Part shown: piece by piece, positions 14,519 through 23,576 of the stretch | Position numbering within the stretch: position 1 is the stretch's first letter | Layout: the number at the start of each line of letters is the position of its first letter | Source of the DNA: Lachnospiraceae bacterium | GTDB taxonomy: Bacteria > Bacillota_A > Clostridia > Lachnospirales > Lachnospiraceae | Length of the DNA: 64,000 nt | Direction of reading: 5' to 3' | Assembly (NCBI GenBank): GCA_009911175.1 | Contig: QXWX01000002.1 | Span: forward strand, 62,001 to 126,000 | Translations under genes and position numbers: made by a program | The notes under the pieces: model-generated | The model's database searches: none | Seen by the model: the letters and a program-made list of their open reading frames with translations, nothing else | What the model was told of the DNA's origin: nothing

Positions 14519-15988
14519 TTAATAATAGTAAGCATCCAATATCTGCTTCGCGATCGGCACCGCCTTGGCGCCGTCATTGCCGTCATATCCTTCCACGATC
14601 ACGCTGATGACCAGCTCCGGATTGTCTACATTGGTAAATCCCATGAACCAGGAATGCATCTTTTCCCCGTCGTCCATCGCATACTCGGCCGTACCGGTCT
14701 TTCCGGCTGCCGTATAGCTCTGGCCGCTCAGCAGCATCCCGGTTCCCTCGTCTACGACCGCGCGCATATAATCCTTCAGCTGTGCCGCCTCATCAGAAGA
14801 GATCAGCTTCCGATAGCTTTTCGGCACATTTTTCTTGATCTCTCTGCCCGTATGGTTGGTCACCTTTTCCACAAGATAAGGTTCCATCAGGATTCCGCCG
14901 TTGGCAACCGCCGATGTGATCAATGCCATATGGTAGGGGCTGACCAGCGTCTTTCCCTGTCCCATGGCAGTCATCATGACTTCCGCCTCCCCGGTGCTCT
15001 GATCTACGGAAAAAGAGCTCTTCGTATAATCCAGCATACACGGAAGCTTCTTATTGAACAGCAGATCCTCCGCCGTTTTCGCATAGGAACTGCGGTTCAG
15101 GGACAATCCGATGTTGACGAAAGACGCGTTGCAGGAATTTGCAAAGGAGCCCCGCAGGTTCTCGAAGCCATGCACCGTACTGTCAAAACAGCGGATCGTT
15201 ACGTCATTGGATGTGATCTCCCCCGCACATTCGTAGGTATAATTTTCATAATCCGGGTGCTCCCGCATATACTCCAGCGCCGTCACCACCTTAAAGGTAG
15301 ATCCCGGCGCATAGGAGCCCTGGGTGGCGCGGTTGAGCATCGGGCTGTTGTCCTCATCCGCGTTCAGATACGACCAGTTCATCTCTATCTGATTCGGATC
15401 ATAGGACGGCTTGGACAGCATCACCAGGATTTTTCCGGTGGATGCCTCCATCACGACCACAGCCCCCTTATTATCTCCCAGCGCCTGATAAGCCGTCTGC
15501 TGTAAGCCTGCGTCCAAGGTGGTCACCACCGTATCTCCCCGGTGCTTCTGATCCTGAAATTCGTCCTTCATCTTTTCCAGGAAAAACGCGTTGGAGCTCA
15601 ACAGTGAAAAATTCTCCACAGATTCCAGCCCGGTCTTTCCCAGCTCTGGATGGTTGTATCCGATCACATGAGCAAACAAATCCCCGTAAGGGTACTGCCG
15701 CATCTCTGTACCGTCCTCCGCCACCTCCGTATGGGCAAGGGTATTTCCGTTCCTGTCCGAAAAATCTCCCCGAATGACCAGATCCGCAAAGTTATCCTGC
15801 CGCGCGTTGTAAGGGCTGTTCACGATATCCTTTGCCCGAACTGTGGTAAAATAAAGCAGATACCCCATCATTGCAAGGAACAGCAGCACAAAAAAATAGG
15901 TGATCCTAGCGAATTCTTTGTTTTGGAACTTCTTCGAATTTGGATTTTCCTTTTGTCGTTTTTTTATTTCTCGATCCTCTCTGCTCAT
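14519..15988 (-). CDS. pbpA: Class B penicillin-binding protein, D,D-transpeptidase (PbpA/FtsI family)
   Basis: Cross-links peptidoglycan outside the membrane. 489 aa: basic cytoplasmic tail, one membrane segment (about 28-48), a linker domain, then the transpeptidase domain. The active-site motifs are all present: SxxK (S230, K233), SxN (S285, N287) and KTG (430-432). Its first 83 nt overlap the end of the ftsW/rodA gene in another frame. A GAGAGAG ribosome-binding region precedes the ATG. Pairing with the SEDS glycosyltransferase next door makes a matched septum- or spore-wall-building unit. Confidence 0.93.
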   Translation of the reverse strand: MSREDREIKKRQKENPNSKKFQNKEFARITYFFVLLFLAMMGYLLYFTTVRAKDIVNSPYNARQDNFADLVIRGDFSDRNGNTLAHTEVAEDGTEMRQYPYGDLFAHVIGYNHPELGKTGLESVENFSLLSSNAFFLEKMKDEFQDQKHRGDTVVTTLDAGLQQTAYQALGDNKGAVVVMEASTGKILVMLSKPSYDPNQIEMNWSYLNADEDNSPMLNRATQGSYAPGSTFKVVTALEYMREHPDYENYTYECAGEITSNDVTIRCFDSTVHGFENLRGSFANSCNASFVNIGLSLNRSSYAKTAEDLLFNKKLPCMLDYTKSSFSVDQSTGEAEVMMTAMGQGKTLVSPYHMALITSAVANGGILMEPYLVEKVTNHTGREIKKNVPKSYRKLISSDEAAQLKDYMRAVVDEGTGMLLSGQSYTAAGKTGTAEYAMDDGEKMHSWFMGFTNVDNPELVISVIVEGYDGNDGAKAVPIAKQILDAYYY

Positions 15989-17525
15989 CTCTTAATGCTC
16001 TCTCTCTTCCTGGCTCCTCCTGTCCTGCCCTGGTCCGTCTCTGTCCCGCGCCCTCCGGATCTGTTCCGGAGCGGCGGCCCGGGTTCTGCCGCTGGGATCC
16101 TGGGGAATCCCCGCTTTTTCGTCCGCCTCCGTTCTGGCCTGCCGCCGTCCTTTCCCGGGCTTCCCTGGCTGCCCGCTGGCGCCGCCGTCTGGCTGCCATC
16201 TCCCGTTTCATTTCCAGTTCCTCTTCCTCGTCCTCACGGATGATGTAAAGTCCCTGAATGATCCCGATCATGATCATAGAACTCAGGATCGAGCTTCCTC
16301 CATAGCTGACAAGGGGCAGCGTCACCCCTGTCGAGGGAATGAACTTGGTCACTCCGCCGATGGTCAGAAACACCTGGAAAATGTAACAGGTTCCAAGCCC
16401 CAATGCCACCAGCTTATAGAACGGATTGCGCAGCTCCATGGCAATATTCAAGAACATCACATAACAGCTCACACAGATCAGGATCAGGCAGAGCGCAAAG
16501 ATCACACCCAGCTCTTCCGCAATCGCGGAAAAGATAAAATCCGACTCTGCTACGGGAATCATATCCGGACTTCCCTGGCACAGCCCCATGCCGAACCAGC
16601 TTCCGGTCCCGATGGCAAACAAAGACTGGGCCACCTGATAGCCGCCTTCATTATAAGACGCGAAAGGATCCTTCCACGCCGCCACACGTACTTTAATGTG
16701 GGCAAACAGATGATAACCTGCCACCGCTGCCAGACTGCCTGCCCCAAGCCCTGCCGCGGCATACAGCGGCTGCTTTGTCGCCACGTACAGCATGACCAGG
16801 TACACCACAAACAAAATCAGCGCCGCGCCCAGATCCGTAGACACCACCAGGATCAGCACATGAGCCGCTGCCACCGCCGTAGTGATCACCACATTTTTAA
16901 ATTCCGTAGAATTTTTCAGGCTGGCCGCCACATAAAATACAAACAAGATCTTTACAAATTCGGAAGGCTGGATCCCGATCCCGCCTATGGTAAATCCCAG
17001 CTTCGCCCCGCCTGACGTGGCGGCGAACACTGCCACCAGCAGAAGCGCCGCAAATCCGACTCCCGCATAGATATAGACCCAGTCCGCCAGAAATTTCAGC
17101 TTTCGGATCAGGACCGGAACGACCAGGCCGAACGCGGTCCCCAGGGCGATAAAGATGAATTGCTTCACCGCGCTTTCATAGGACAGCCGTGTGATCATGA
17201 TCAGTCCCGCGCTGAGCAGCATGCACATGTTGTTCACGATCAGCCTGGATACATTCGGATACAGGATCGAATACAGAAGGATGACCGCGACTAAAAGCAC
17301 CACCTGTACCGCAAAGAACAGCAGGAGCTTGTGTTCCTCTGTTTTCAGGTACATCACCGCATAGGCCAGAAACTGCAACATGAACATCAGTACATTCTGC
17401 AGAATATAGGCCCGTTTTTCATCTTCCTCGTAACTCTGCGCAAAGATCGAGAAACAGGAAAATGTATAGGCGGTCATCAATAGGATGATCATATACTTTG
17501 AGACTTCAACAATAATATTAACCAC
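15906..17525 (-). CDS. FtsW/RodA/SpoVE (SEDS) peptidoglycan glycosyltransferase
   Basis: Polytopic glycosyltransferase that polymerises lipid II, working with the class B PBP encoded next. 539 aa with about ten membrane segments. The family region GIGIQPSEFVKILFVFY is at about residues 181-197 and PSTGVTLPLVSYGGSS is in the last third. After about residue 430 it carries an unusual hydrophilic tail of about 105 residues, very rich in Arg, Gly and Glu. Start is GTG (17523-17525); its G is shared with the TAG stop of the upstream U32 gene. Whether it serves division, elongation or spores cannot be settled from sequence. Confidence 0.92.
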   Translation of the reverse strand: MVNIIVEVSKYMIILLMTAYTFSCFSIFAQSYEEDEKRAYILQNVLMFMLQFLAYAVMYLKTEEHKLLLFFAVQVVLLVAVILLYSILYPNVSRLIVNNMCMLLSAGLIMITRLSYESAVKQFIFIALGTAFGLVVPVLIRKLKFLADWVYIYAGVGFAALLLVAVFAATSGGAKLGFTIGGIGIQPSEFVKILFVFYVAASLKNSTEFKNVVITTAVAAAHVLILVVSTDLGAALILFVVYLVMLYVATKQPLYAAAGLGAGSLAAVAGYHLFAHIKVRVAAWKDPFASYNEGGYQVAQSLFAIGTGSWFGMGLCQGSPDMIPVAESDFIFSAIAEELGVIFALCLILICVSCYVMFLNIAMELRNPFYKLVALGLGTCYIFQVFLTIGGVTKFIPSTGVTLPLVSYGGSSILSSMIMIGIIQGLYIIREDEEEELEMKREMAARRRRQRAAREARERTAAGQNGGGRKSGDSPGSQRQNPGRRSGTDPEGAGQRRTRAGQEEPGRERALRDEQRGSRNKKTTKGKSKFEEVPKQRIR

Positions 17526-20116
17526 TATAAAACTCCCCTTCGGAAATGCCCCCGCGTAAAGCGGCTGCCTGACTGGTGAGGATCACTTCCTCTTTCCGTA
17601 TCGTTTTTAAAATCCGGGTGACTTCCGGCTGTTTTTTTCTGCATCCCTTCTGAAAATGCCTGGATGCATTCCTGCAGGATCCGACTCGTCTGTTCCCCAT
17701 CTTCCACGGAAAACTGCAGCCTGAGCCGGGAAGGGCCAATTTCCTTCAATGCCGCTTTTTCGTCAAACAGACATAGCGGAACTGAATTATAAATGATATT
17801 ATAGCAGTCCTCACAGCGGTTTTCCACTAAAAACGGATTTCCGTACCGATCCGTCAGTTCCCTTATATTTTCGTTCGGATTCCCTCCTCCGGAATACTCC
17901 GCTTTCGGTTTGGCCTGCTTTCGGCATCGATCTACGGTTTTCGCAAGACACTGCGCAGTCACCATGACCGGAAGGTATCCATAGACCAGCATCTCCATAT
18001 GCTCTGCTCCCAGATGCAGGATCTCGTTCCGGTTCAATTCCACAGGCACGGTAAATTCCCGTACCCCCTGTTGATTCCAGAATGCCTTCGCAGCCTGGTT
18101 CATAACATACACATTATGATCCAGGATCACATTTCTGTCAATTCCCGAAATCCATCCGCCCGCTTTTCTGTCCCTGCTGCTGTTCCCAGCCTGACCGGGC
18201 GCCTGCAGTAACCGCTCCTTTTCTTCCGCGCCGTTCCAAAGCGCAAAGCCTTCATAATTCCGCAGGAGGATCCCGTCAAAATGGATCCGTTCAAAGCATC
18301 TCATCCGAGCTTCCCACATCCGAACCGCCTGCTTGCGGAAAATATGCGGCACCCCAAGGAATACCTCCCGCCCCTGCGCCCGAAGCCAGCCGCAGCGATC
18401 CGCCAATGCATCTCCGGCGCTGAGCATCCCCAAGGCCGCGCTGTCTATATAGACTCGGGAAACTTCGGGAAACGCGCACACCTGGTCCAGCTGAGACATG
18501 GTCTGTACCAGCGCCGAAAACTGAAATGACCCTGTCCGGCTTCCTTCTTTTTCCGTCAATAGCCCTGTTCCGATCCGATCGATATCCGGCTGCCTGTCTT
18601 CCTGATGCGCTGACTGCATATCTGGTCTGTGATACTGCATGCATATTTTTTTGCGCAGTTCCTCCAGTACCCGTCTCCGCAGCTCATTGATCTGCTGCAT
18701 CGGCAGAAATACCCCTTCCTCCAGATCCATCTCCAGATTATCAAATTCAAATTCCGTATTTCCGGTCTTTTCCAGCTGCTTTCGGATACGCGCTTCATCC
18801 AGCGGGCTTTTCTCCGCCTGTTCCACTGCAATCTCCGAAACAGCCTGCGCAGACACTTCGCCCATGCATACCGTCATCATGGCAGGTTCTTCAGAATAAA
18901 GTCTTAAGAAACCATAAATTTTTTCTTTTCGTTTTCCCTGCTTCTGGAAATCCCGGAGCTCCTCGAGCAGCTTTTCATTTCTGATCCGGTTCAGGACAAG
19001 TCCTTTTTCCAAATGCTTCCCCTTCGGTAAAGGAATCGTGATCCGGCTGCCCTTCTCATGATCTTTGCCAAAGGTATGATCTCCCTGCTGAGGAAATGCA
19101 AGAACATCCCCCCTGTGGATCTGAGTCAGCGCCTTTACAGTCACTTCCCTGCCCTTTTGATCCATGACCTTTACGGCAGGCACCCCGGCATGGTTCGGAC
19201 GGTCTGACGCGAACATATCCCTGCCGTTCTTCTGCTGATAATAGCCTGTATGGAATCCGCCCCGATTATACAGATCCAGCAGCATTTCCTGATCCTCTTC
19301 GCTGACACGGAACCCTTGTCTGCCTGACTTCTGATACAGGTCCACATACTTCCGGTACATGGACGTCACTCCGGCAACATATTCCGGACGCTTCATCCGC
19401 CCTTCGATCTTGAAGGAATCAATCCCCGCTTCGATCAGATCCGGGATCAACTCCAGCGTACAGATATCCTTCAGGCTCAACAGATACCCTTTTTTGCCTC
19501 CCGATGCATAGCGCAGGCGGCAGGGCTGGGCGCACTGCCCCCTGTTCCCGCTCCTTCCTCCGATCAAACTGCTGAGCAGACACTGGCCGGAATAGCAATA
19601 ACAGAGCGCGCCGTGGACAAAGCATTCTATTTCCATCCCGGTAGCATGTTTCATTTGCCGGATCTCCTCCAGGGACAGCTCCCTCGCCGGAACGACACGC
19701 ACGGCGCCGCATTCCTTCAAAAACCTGGCGCCCTCTGCCCCGGTGATGGTCATTTGCGTACTGGCATGGATATCCAGATCCGGGAAGCAGGTACGCACCA
19801 CCTGAAACACGCCGATATCCTGTACAATCACTGCATCCAGCCCGCCCCGGTACAGGGGTTCCAGGTAGCGGTAAAGCTGCGGCATCTCCTGATCCTTCAC
19901 GAGTGTATTGACAGTCAGATAAAATCTTCGCCCGTGCAGATGCGCTTCGTCGATTACTTCCAAAAGCTGCTCCTCGGTAAAGTTCTCCGCATATGCACGC
20001 GCACCAAAATGAGGGCCGCCTGCATATACCGCATCCGCCCCTGCCGTCAGCGCTGTCCGGAAGCTGTCATATGACCCTGCCGGAGCCAGTACTTCCACAC
20101 ATCGCCCTCTGTTCAT
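17525..20116 (-). CDS. U32 family peptidase-like protein (RlhA/DUF3656 type)
   Basis: 863 aa. The first 270 residues form the U32 domain (EVLAPAGSYDSFRTA...), with the cysteine cluster GNRGQCAQPCRLRY near residues 190-205. Middle residues (about 370-500) match DUF3656, and the C-terminal third reads like a second, divergent U32 barrel. E. coli RlhA, with a similar layout, hydroxylates C2501 of 23S rRNA; an RNA-modification role is more likely here than proteolysis. The ATG 20114-20116 follows GGAGAAG and matches the family opening; the frame extends 19 codons further without support. It is coupled to the ftsW gene. Confidence 0.85.
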   Translation of the reverse strand: MNRGRCVEVLAPAGSYDSFRTALTAGADAVYAGGPHFGARAYAENFTEEQLLEVIDEAHLHGRRFYLTVNTLVKDQEMPQLYRYLEPLYRGGLDAVIVQDIGVFQVVRTCFPDLDIHASTQMTITGAEGARFLKECGAVRVVPARELSLEEIRQMKHATGMEIECFVHGALCYCYSGQCLLSSLIGGRSGNRGQCAQPCRLRYASGGKKGYLLSLKDICTLELIPDLIEAGIDSFKIEGRMKRPEYVAGVTSMYRKYVDLYQKSGRQGFRVSEEDQEMLLDLYNRGGFHTGYYQQKNGRDMFASDRPNHAGVPAVKVMDQKGREVTVKALTQIHRGDVLAFPQQGDHTFGKDHEKGSRITIPLPKGKHLEKGLVLNRIRNEKLLEELRDFQKQGKRKEKIYGFLRLYSEEPAMMTVCMGEVSAQAVSEIAVEQAEKSPLDEARIRKQLEKTGNTEFEFDNLEMDLEEGVFLPMQQINELRRRVLEELRKKICMQYHRPDMQSAHQEDRQPDIDRIGTGLLTEKEGSRTGSFQFSALVQTMSQLDQVCAFPEVSRVYIDSAALGMLSAGDALADRCGWLRAQGREVFLGVPHIFRKQAVRMWEARMRCFERIHFDGILLRNYEGFALWNGAEEKERLLQAPGQAGNSSRDRKAGGWISGIDRNVILDHNVYVMNQAAKAFWNQQGVREFTVPVELNRNEILHLGAEHMEMLVYGYLPVMVTAQCLAKTVDRCRKQAKPKAEYSGGGNPNENIRELTDRYGNPFLVENRCEDCYNIIYNSVPLCLFDEKAALKEIGPSRLRLQFSVEDGEQTSRILQECIQAFSEGMQKKTAGSHPDFKNDTERGSDPHQSGSRFTRGHFRRGVL

Positions 20117-20254
20117 TTTTAAATCTTCTCCGCAATATTGGATGTCCCGTCTTGAAATCATAGCCTCCCGCACATACTACCGAAAAAATCTCTATCCCAA
20201 ACCGCCGCGAACCTGTCAATCCTCACTGCCGCGCCCGCGCGCAAAAACAGGAAT

Positions 20255-20665
20255 TTACTTTCTTCGATTCTTCATCTCGGTTTCCAGTTTCACGATCTGC
20301 ATCTGCAGGTCATTATTTTCTTCCTTCATCTTCGCCAGTTCTTTTTCCGCGTTCTCCAGCTTGATCTGGACAGATATCAGCTCGTGCTTCAAGTCGTACA
20401 TCTCTTTGTCTTTCAGTTCAATGTCGCTTTCCAGGGAATCTCCCTGCTTCTTCGCTTTGAAGTAATCATCCGCAATATTCAAGGCAAGGAGTACATTGCG
20501 AGTGTCTGCGCTCTGCTTGCGGTAACCATCGCTGTTCGCACATTCCGTAATCTTATGGTTCAGATAAGAAGATACCTTCTGCAGATATTCTTCTCCCTCA
20601 AATCCGCTTAAAGTATAAACTTTTCCTCCGATGAGTACTTCTGTAAAATGTTTTGCTGAACTCAT
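20255..20665 (-). CDS. zapA: Cell division protein ZapA
   Basis: 136-aa FtsZ-ring stabiliser. The N-terminal globular part (MSSAKHFTEVLIGGKVYTLSG) is followed by a long coiled coil from about residue 65 to 130, standard for Firmicutes ZapA. It lies between ruvB and the U32-ftsW-pbpA genes on the same strand, an arrangement frequent in Lachnospiraceae. Confidence 0.92.
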   Translation of the reverse strand: MSSAKHFTEVLIGGKVYTLSGFEGEEYLQKVSSYLNHKITECANSDGYRKQSADTRNVLLALNIADDYFKAKKQGDSLESDIELKDKEMYDLKHELISVQIKLENAEKELAKMKEENNDLQMQIVKLETEMKNRRK

Positions 20666-20748
20666 AGCTTCCTCCCCTTGCGTTTCTTACTTGTTATTAT
20701 AAACTATCCGACAGCAAAAACCAACTGTTTTTTCCATGAATTTACAGT

Positions 20749-21747
20749 TCACTGACCAGCCGGTATCCCTAGATGGGCGTAAGCCAGTTCGGTCGCCATG
20801 CGTCCCCGCGGGGTCCGCTGTATGAATCCGTTTTTCAGAAGGTACGGCTCATAGACATCCTCCAGGGTTCCCGCATCCTCGGAGATGGATGCCGCCAGGG
20901 TATCCAGTCCCACCGGTCCCCCCTGAAACCGTTCGATCATCGTCAGAAGGATATTCCGGTCAATATTGTCCAGACCGTACTTATCCACATCCAGAAGATC
21001 CAGGGCATAATCCGCCACAGCCTCCGTGATCACACCGTCATACTTGACCTGAGCAAAATCGCGCACACGCTTTAATAACCGGTTGGCCAGACGCGGAGTC
21101 CCTCTGGAACGCTTTGCCAGCTCCCTGGCCCCCCGTTCCTCGATCTCCACTTCCAGCACACGGGCGGAACGCAGGATGATGGTCGTCAGCTCTTCTTCTG
21201 TATAGAATTCCAGATGATGGATGACCCCGAACCTGTCCCGCAGCGGCGCGGTCAGCATCCCAGCGCGTGTGGTCGCCCCCACCAGGGTAAACTTCGGAAG
21301 GTCCAGGCGGATAGAGCGTGCCGTTGCCCCTTTCCCGATCAGGATATCGATGACATAATCCTCCATTGCAGGATACAGGACCTCCTCAACCTGGCGGTTC
21401 AGACGGTGGATCTCATCCACGAACAGAATATCGTTTTCCTGCAGATTGTTCAAGATCGCCGCCATCTCCCCCGGCTTCTCGATGGCCGGCCCGGAGGTAA
21501 TCTTGATATTTACCCCCATCTCATTGGCAATGATCCCTGCCAAGGTGGTCTTTCCCAGCCCCGGCGGTCCGTAAAACAGCACATGATCCAGGGCGTCGCC
21601 CCGCTCCTTCGCCGCGCTGATATAGATGCCCAGCGTCTGCTTCGCCTTCTCCTGCCCGATGTAGTCCTTTAAACGCTGCGGGCGGAGATGATTTTCTATT
21701 TTGATATCTTCTTCCAGATTTTCTGTTGTTATGATCCTCTTTCCCAT
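20749..21747 (-). CDS. ruvB: Holliday junction branch migration ATPase RuvB
   Basis: 332-aa AAA+ motor that, with RuvA, drives branch migration of Holliday junctions. Walker A GPPGLGKT (60-67), Walker B/DEIH (111-114), sensor region [19 protein letters not shown] and the C-terminal winged helix are all present. It is preceded by ruvA after 101 bp on the same strand. The start follows GGGGAG at correct spacing. Confidence 0.98.
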   Translation of the reverse strand: MGKRIITTENLEEDIKIENHLRPQRLKDYIGQEKAKQTLGIYISAAKERGDALDHVLFYGPPGLGKTTLAGIIANEMGVNIKITSGPAIEKPGEMAAILNNLQENDILFVDEIHRLNRQVEEVLYPAMEDYVIDILIGKGATARSIRLDLPKFTLVGATTRAGMLTAPLRDRFGVIHHLEFYTEEELTTIILRSARVLEVEIEERGARELAKRSRGTPRLANRLLKRVRDFAQVKYDGVITEAVADYALDLLDVDKYGLDNIDRNILLTMIERFQGGPVGLDTLAASISEDAGTLEDVYEPYLLKNGFIQRTPRGRMATELAYAHLGIPAGQ

Positions 21748-21848
21748 ATGTCTCCCCTGTTATGTAACCCCGTACTGCGATTTCCTGCTTGCAGATACTG
21801 CGGGAAAACAGCTCAAGCAGCTTGATCTGTCCGCACATGTTGTTTTAT

Positions 21849-22451
21849 TTAGAAATTTTTCAGCGCAGCCTTCAGCACTTCCTCCACTGTCGCGTCTTCC
21901 AGCCGCACCTTCTTCACGGCCTTTAAGCTCTCCGTACTTCCATAGCCAAGCGCCACCAGCGCCTGGACCGCCTCGGACTGCACCGACGTCGCCCCAGAAT
22001 CCGCTGCTGCCGCGGGAATCCCTTCCTCTGCCGGATGCAGCATATCGTCCAGATCCAGCTTATCCTTCAATTCAATGATCAGCTTCTCCGCCGTCTTTTT
22101 CCCGATTCCCGGAGTCGCGGCGATTGCCTTCACATCTCCCGCCAGAACCGCAAACCGCAGATCATCCGCAGAGAGCTGGGACAGGATTCCCAATCCCCCC
22201 TTGGGCCCGATGCCGCTGACTCCGATCAGCAGTTTGAAGACTGCCAGATCATCCCTAGTCAAAAAGCCGAAAAGCTGCATGGCATCCTCACGGACATTCA
22301 GATAGGTATGGAGCTTGACCTCGCTTCCCATCTGGGGCAGAAGTCCCATAGAACGCTCCGGCATAAAAACTCCATAACCCACGCCATGGACATCTACGAT
22401 CACCTTATCCCTCTCCATCGCTGCCAGATTTCCTCTGATATATGATATCAT
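21849..22451 (-). CDS. ruvA: Holliday junction DNA-binding protein RuvA
   Basis: 200 aa, family length. Opens MISYIRGNLAAMERDKVIVDV (OB-fold domain I). The two helix-hairpin-helix motifs are in the middle (LIGVSGIGPKGGL and ATPGIGKKTAEKLI), and the flexible domain III follows about residue 150. It forms the tetramer that loads RuvB, encoded next. Confidence 0.98.
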   Translation of the reverse strand: MISYIRGNLAAMERDKVIVDVHGVGYGVFMPERSMGLLPQMGSEVKLHTYLNVREDAMQLFGFLTRDDLAVFKLLIGVSGIGPKGGLGILSQLSADDLRFAVLAGDVKAIAATPGIGKKTAEKLIIELKDKLDLDDMLHPAEEGIPAAAADSGATSVQSEAVQALVALGYGSTESLKAVKKVRLEDATVEEVLKAALKNF

Positions 22452-22480
22452 CCCTGTACTTCTCCTTTTGTATCTCTAAA

Positions 22481-22999
22481 TCATGACTCGAACCGGAAGT
22501 TTCCAAGCCGTTTTAATACCTGCTCTGCCGCGGTACCGATCAGCAGCCCCGTCACCACCCCCGCAATCAGAAGTACCGGAAAGTAATACCCGACCCGGTA
22601 AGTCTCCACGGCTGCCATCGCTACAAGGAGCTGACCCATATTGTGGAATACGCCGCCCGCCGCGCTGACTCCCATCACACTGAACCTCCCGGTTCCTTTC
22701 AGAACAGCCATCACAAAAAGGCTCAGGATCCCGCCTGCCAGACTGTACACGATGCTGAACAGGTTTCCGAACAGAAAACCGGACAGGATGACCCGTACTA
22801 CAGAAAGAAGCAAGGCTTCCCTTGCATTCCTTTTATATAGAAGGATCACAGTCAGCAGATTGGCGAGTCCCAGCTTGATCCCGGGAATCCCGAACCGGAT
22901 TGGGATCAGACTTTCCAAATAGCTGAAAATAAGGGCCAATGCCGTAAATACACCGAAATATGCCGCTCTGTTTTTCAAATGGATTCCTCCTGCGTTCAT
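22481..22999 (-). CDS. Gx transporter family membrane protein (Hpre_diP_synt_I)
   Basis: 172 aa with about five membrane helices and the signature region FGIPGIKLGLANLLTVILLY at about residues 37-56. Family proteins have been annotated as heptaprenyl diphosphate synthase component I and look like ECF-type substrate-binding membrane subunits; the substrate is unknown. It is 25 bp downstream of a NusG domain II protein and close to apbE, a triad often seen with Rnf-type redox systems. I infer a redox-linked membrane role, not isoprenoid synthesis. Confidence 0.8.
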   Translation of the reverse strand: MNAGGIHLKNRAAYFGVFTALALIFSYLESLIPIRFGIPGIKLGLANLLTVILLYKRNAREALLLSVVRVILSGFLFGNLFSIVYSLAGGILSLFVMAVLKGTGRFSVMGVSAAGGVFHNMGQLLVAMAAVETYRVGYYFPVLLIAGVVTGLLIGTAAEQVLKRLGNFRFES

Positions 23000-23024
23000 T
23001 GTGCCAAATTCTATTCTGCCCCGG

Positions 23025-23378
23025 TCAGGTCACTGCGTCCACTTCCCGTTCCTCACCGCCCACAATAGAAATCACCACTTTATTGGGCAGGCAGATGATG
23101 CTCTCCCCCTCCCGTGAGATTGCCTTCTGGTTCACACACAGCTTGTCCGGGCAGTCCGCCCATACCATGTCCGCCTTCCCGTCCTCAATCACCAGACGGT
23201 TTCCATCCCCAATCTCAACCGTACGGTCTTCAGAAATAGGCCAGGAGCCAAATACTTCCCCATCTATCGTAACCTCTGCCATGCCATCCTTCTGCTGCGG
23301 ACGTGAAAAATGGATTCCAAGAAAAATGGCTGACACCGCCAGGACCACTGTGATCAATATCCAGTCATTTCTCTTCAT
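23025..23378 (-). CDS. NusG domain II-containing membrane-anchored protein
   Basis: 117 aa. One N-terminal membrane anchor (about residues 5-22) precedes an extracytoplasmic NusG_II beta domain with the motif CPDKLCVNQ (two cysteines, about residues 77-82) and a C-terminal CLPNKVVI segment. The ATG 23376-23378 is set by a strong AGGAGG; a 22-codon longer frame is unlikely. Proteins of this kind are found beside ApbE and Rnf genes. Function is unproven. Promoter at 23413-23441. Confidence 0.85.
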   Translation of the reverse strand: MKRNDWILITVVLAVSAIFLGIHFSRPQQKDGMAEVTIDGEVFGSWPISEDRTVEIGDGNRLVIEDGKADMVWADCPDKLCVNQKAISREGESIICLPNKVVISIVGGEEREVDAVT

Positions 23379-23412
23379 AACGCCTCCTGTTGCTCTGTCA
23401 TTTGCTCTGAAC

Positions 23413-23441
23413 ATCATACCATATCCCTTTCCAGATTGCAA
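23413..23441 (-). promoter_or_regulatory. SigA-type promoter for the NusG_II-Gx unit
   Basis: Minus strand TTGCAA, 17-bp spacer, TATGAT, about 35 bp before the start codon. It is divergent from the apbE promoter. Confidence 0.65.
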
Positions 23442-23502
23442 CACCTTTCGAATATCTGTTCGCCCAAAAATAAAATATCAAACCGGCGTGAGAATAAAAT
23501 GA

Positions 23503-23531
23503 TTGTATTTCTTCTTTTCCCCGGATATAAT
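23503..23531 (+). promoter_or_regulatory. SigA-type promoter for apbE
   Basis: TTGTAT, 17-bp spacer, TATAAT, 45 bp before the apbE start codon. Confidence 0.7.
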
Positions 23532-23576
23532 GTAATTGTTGCTTTGCAAAAAATTCCACCTGTAAGGAAAATATCT

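Noticed and set aside
21521..21838. 105-codon minus-strand frame starting MCGQIKLLEL between ruvA and ruvB
   Set aside because: Two thirds overlap ruvB in another frame, and the unique part has no ribosome-binding site or recognisable family.
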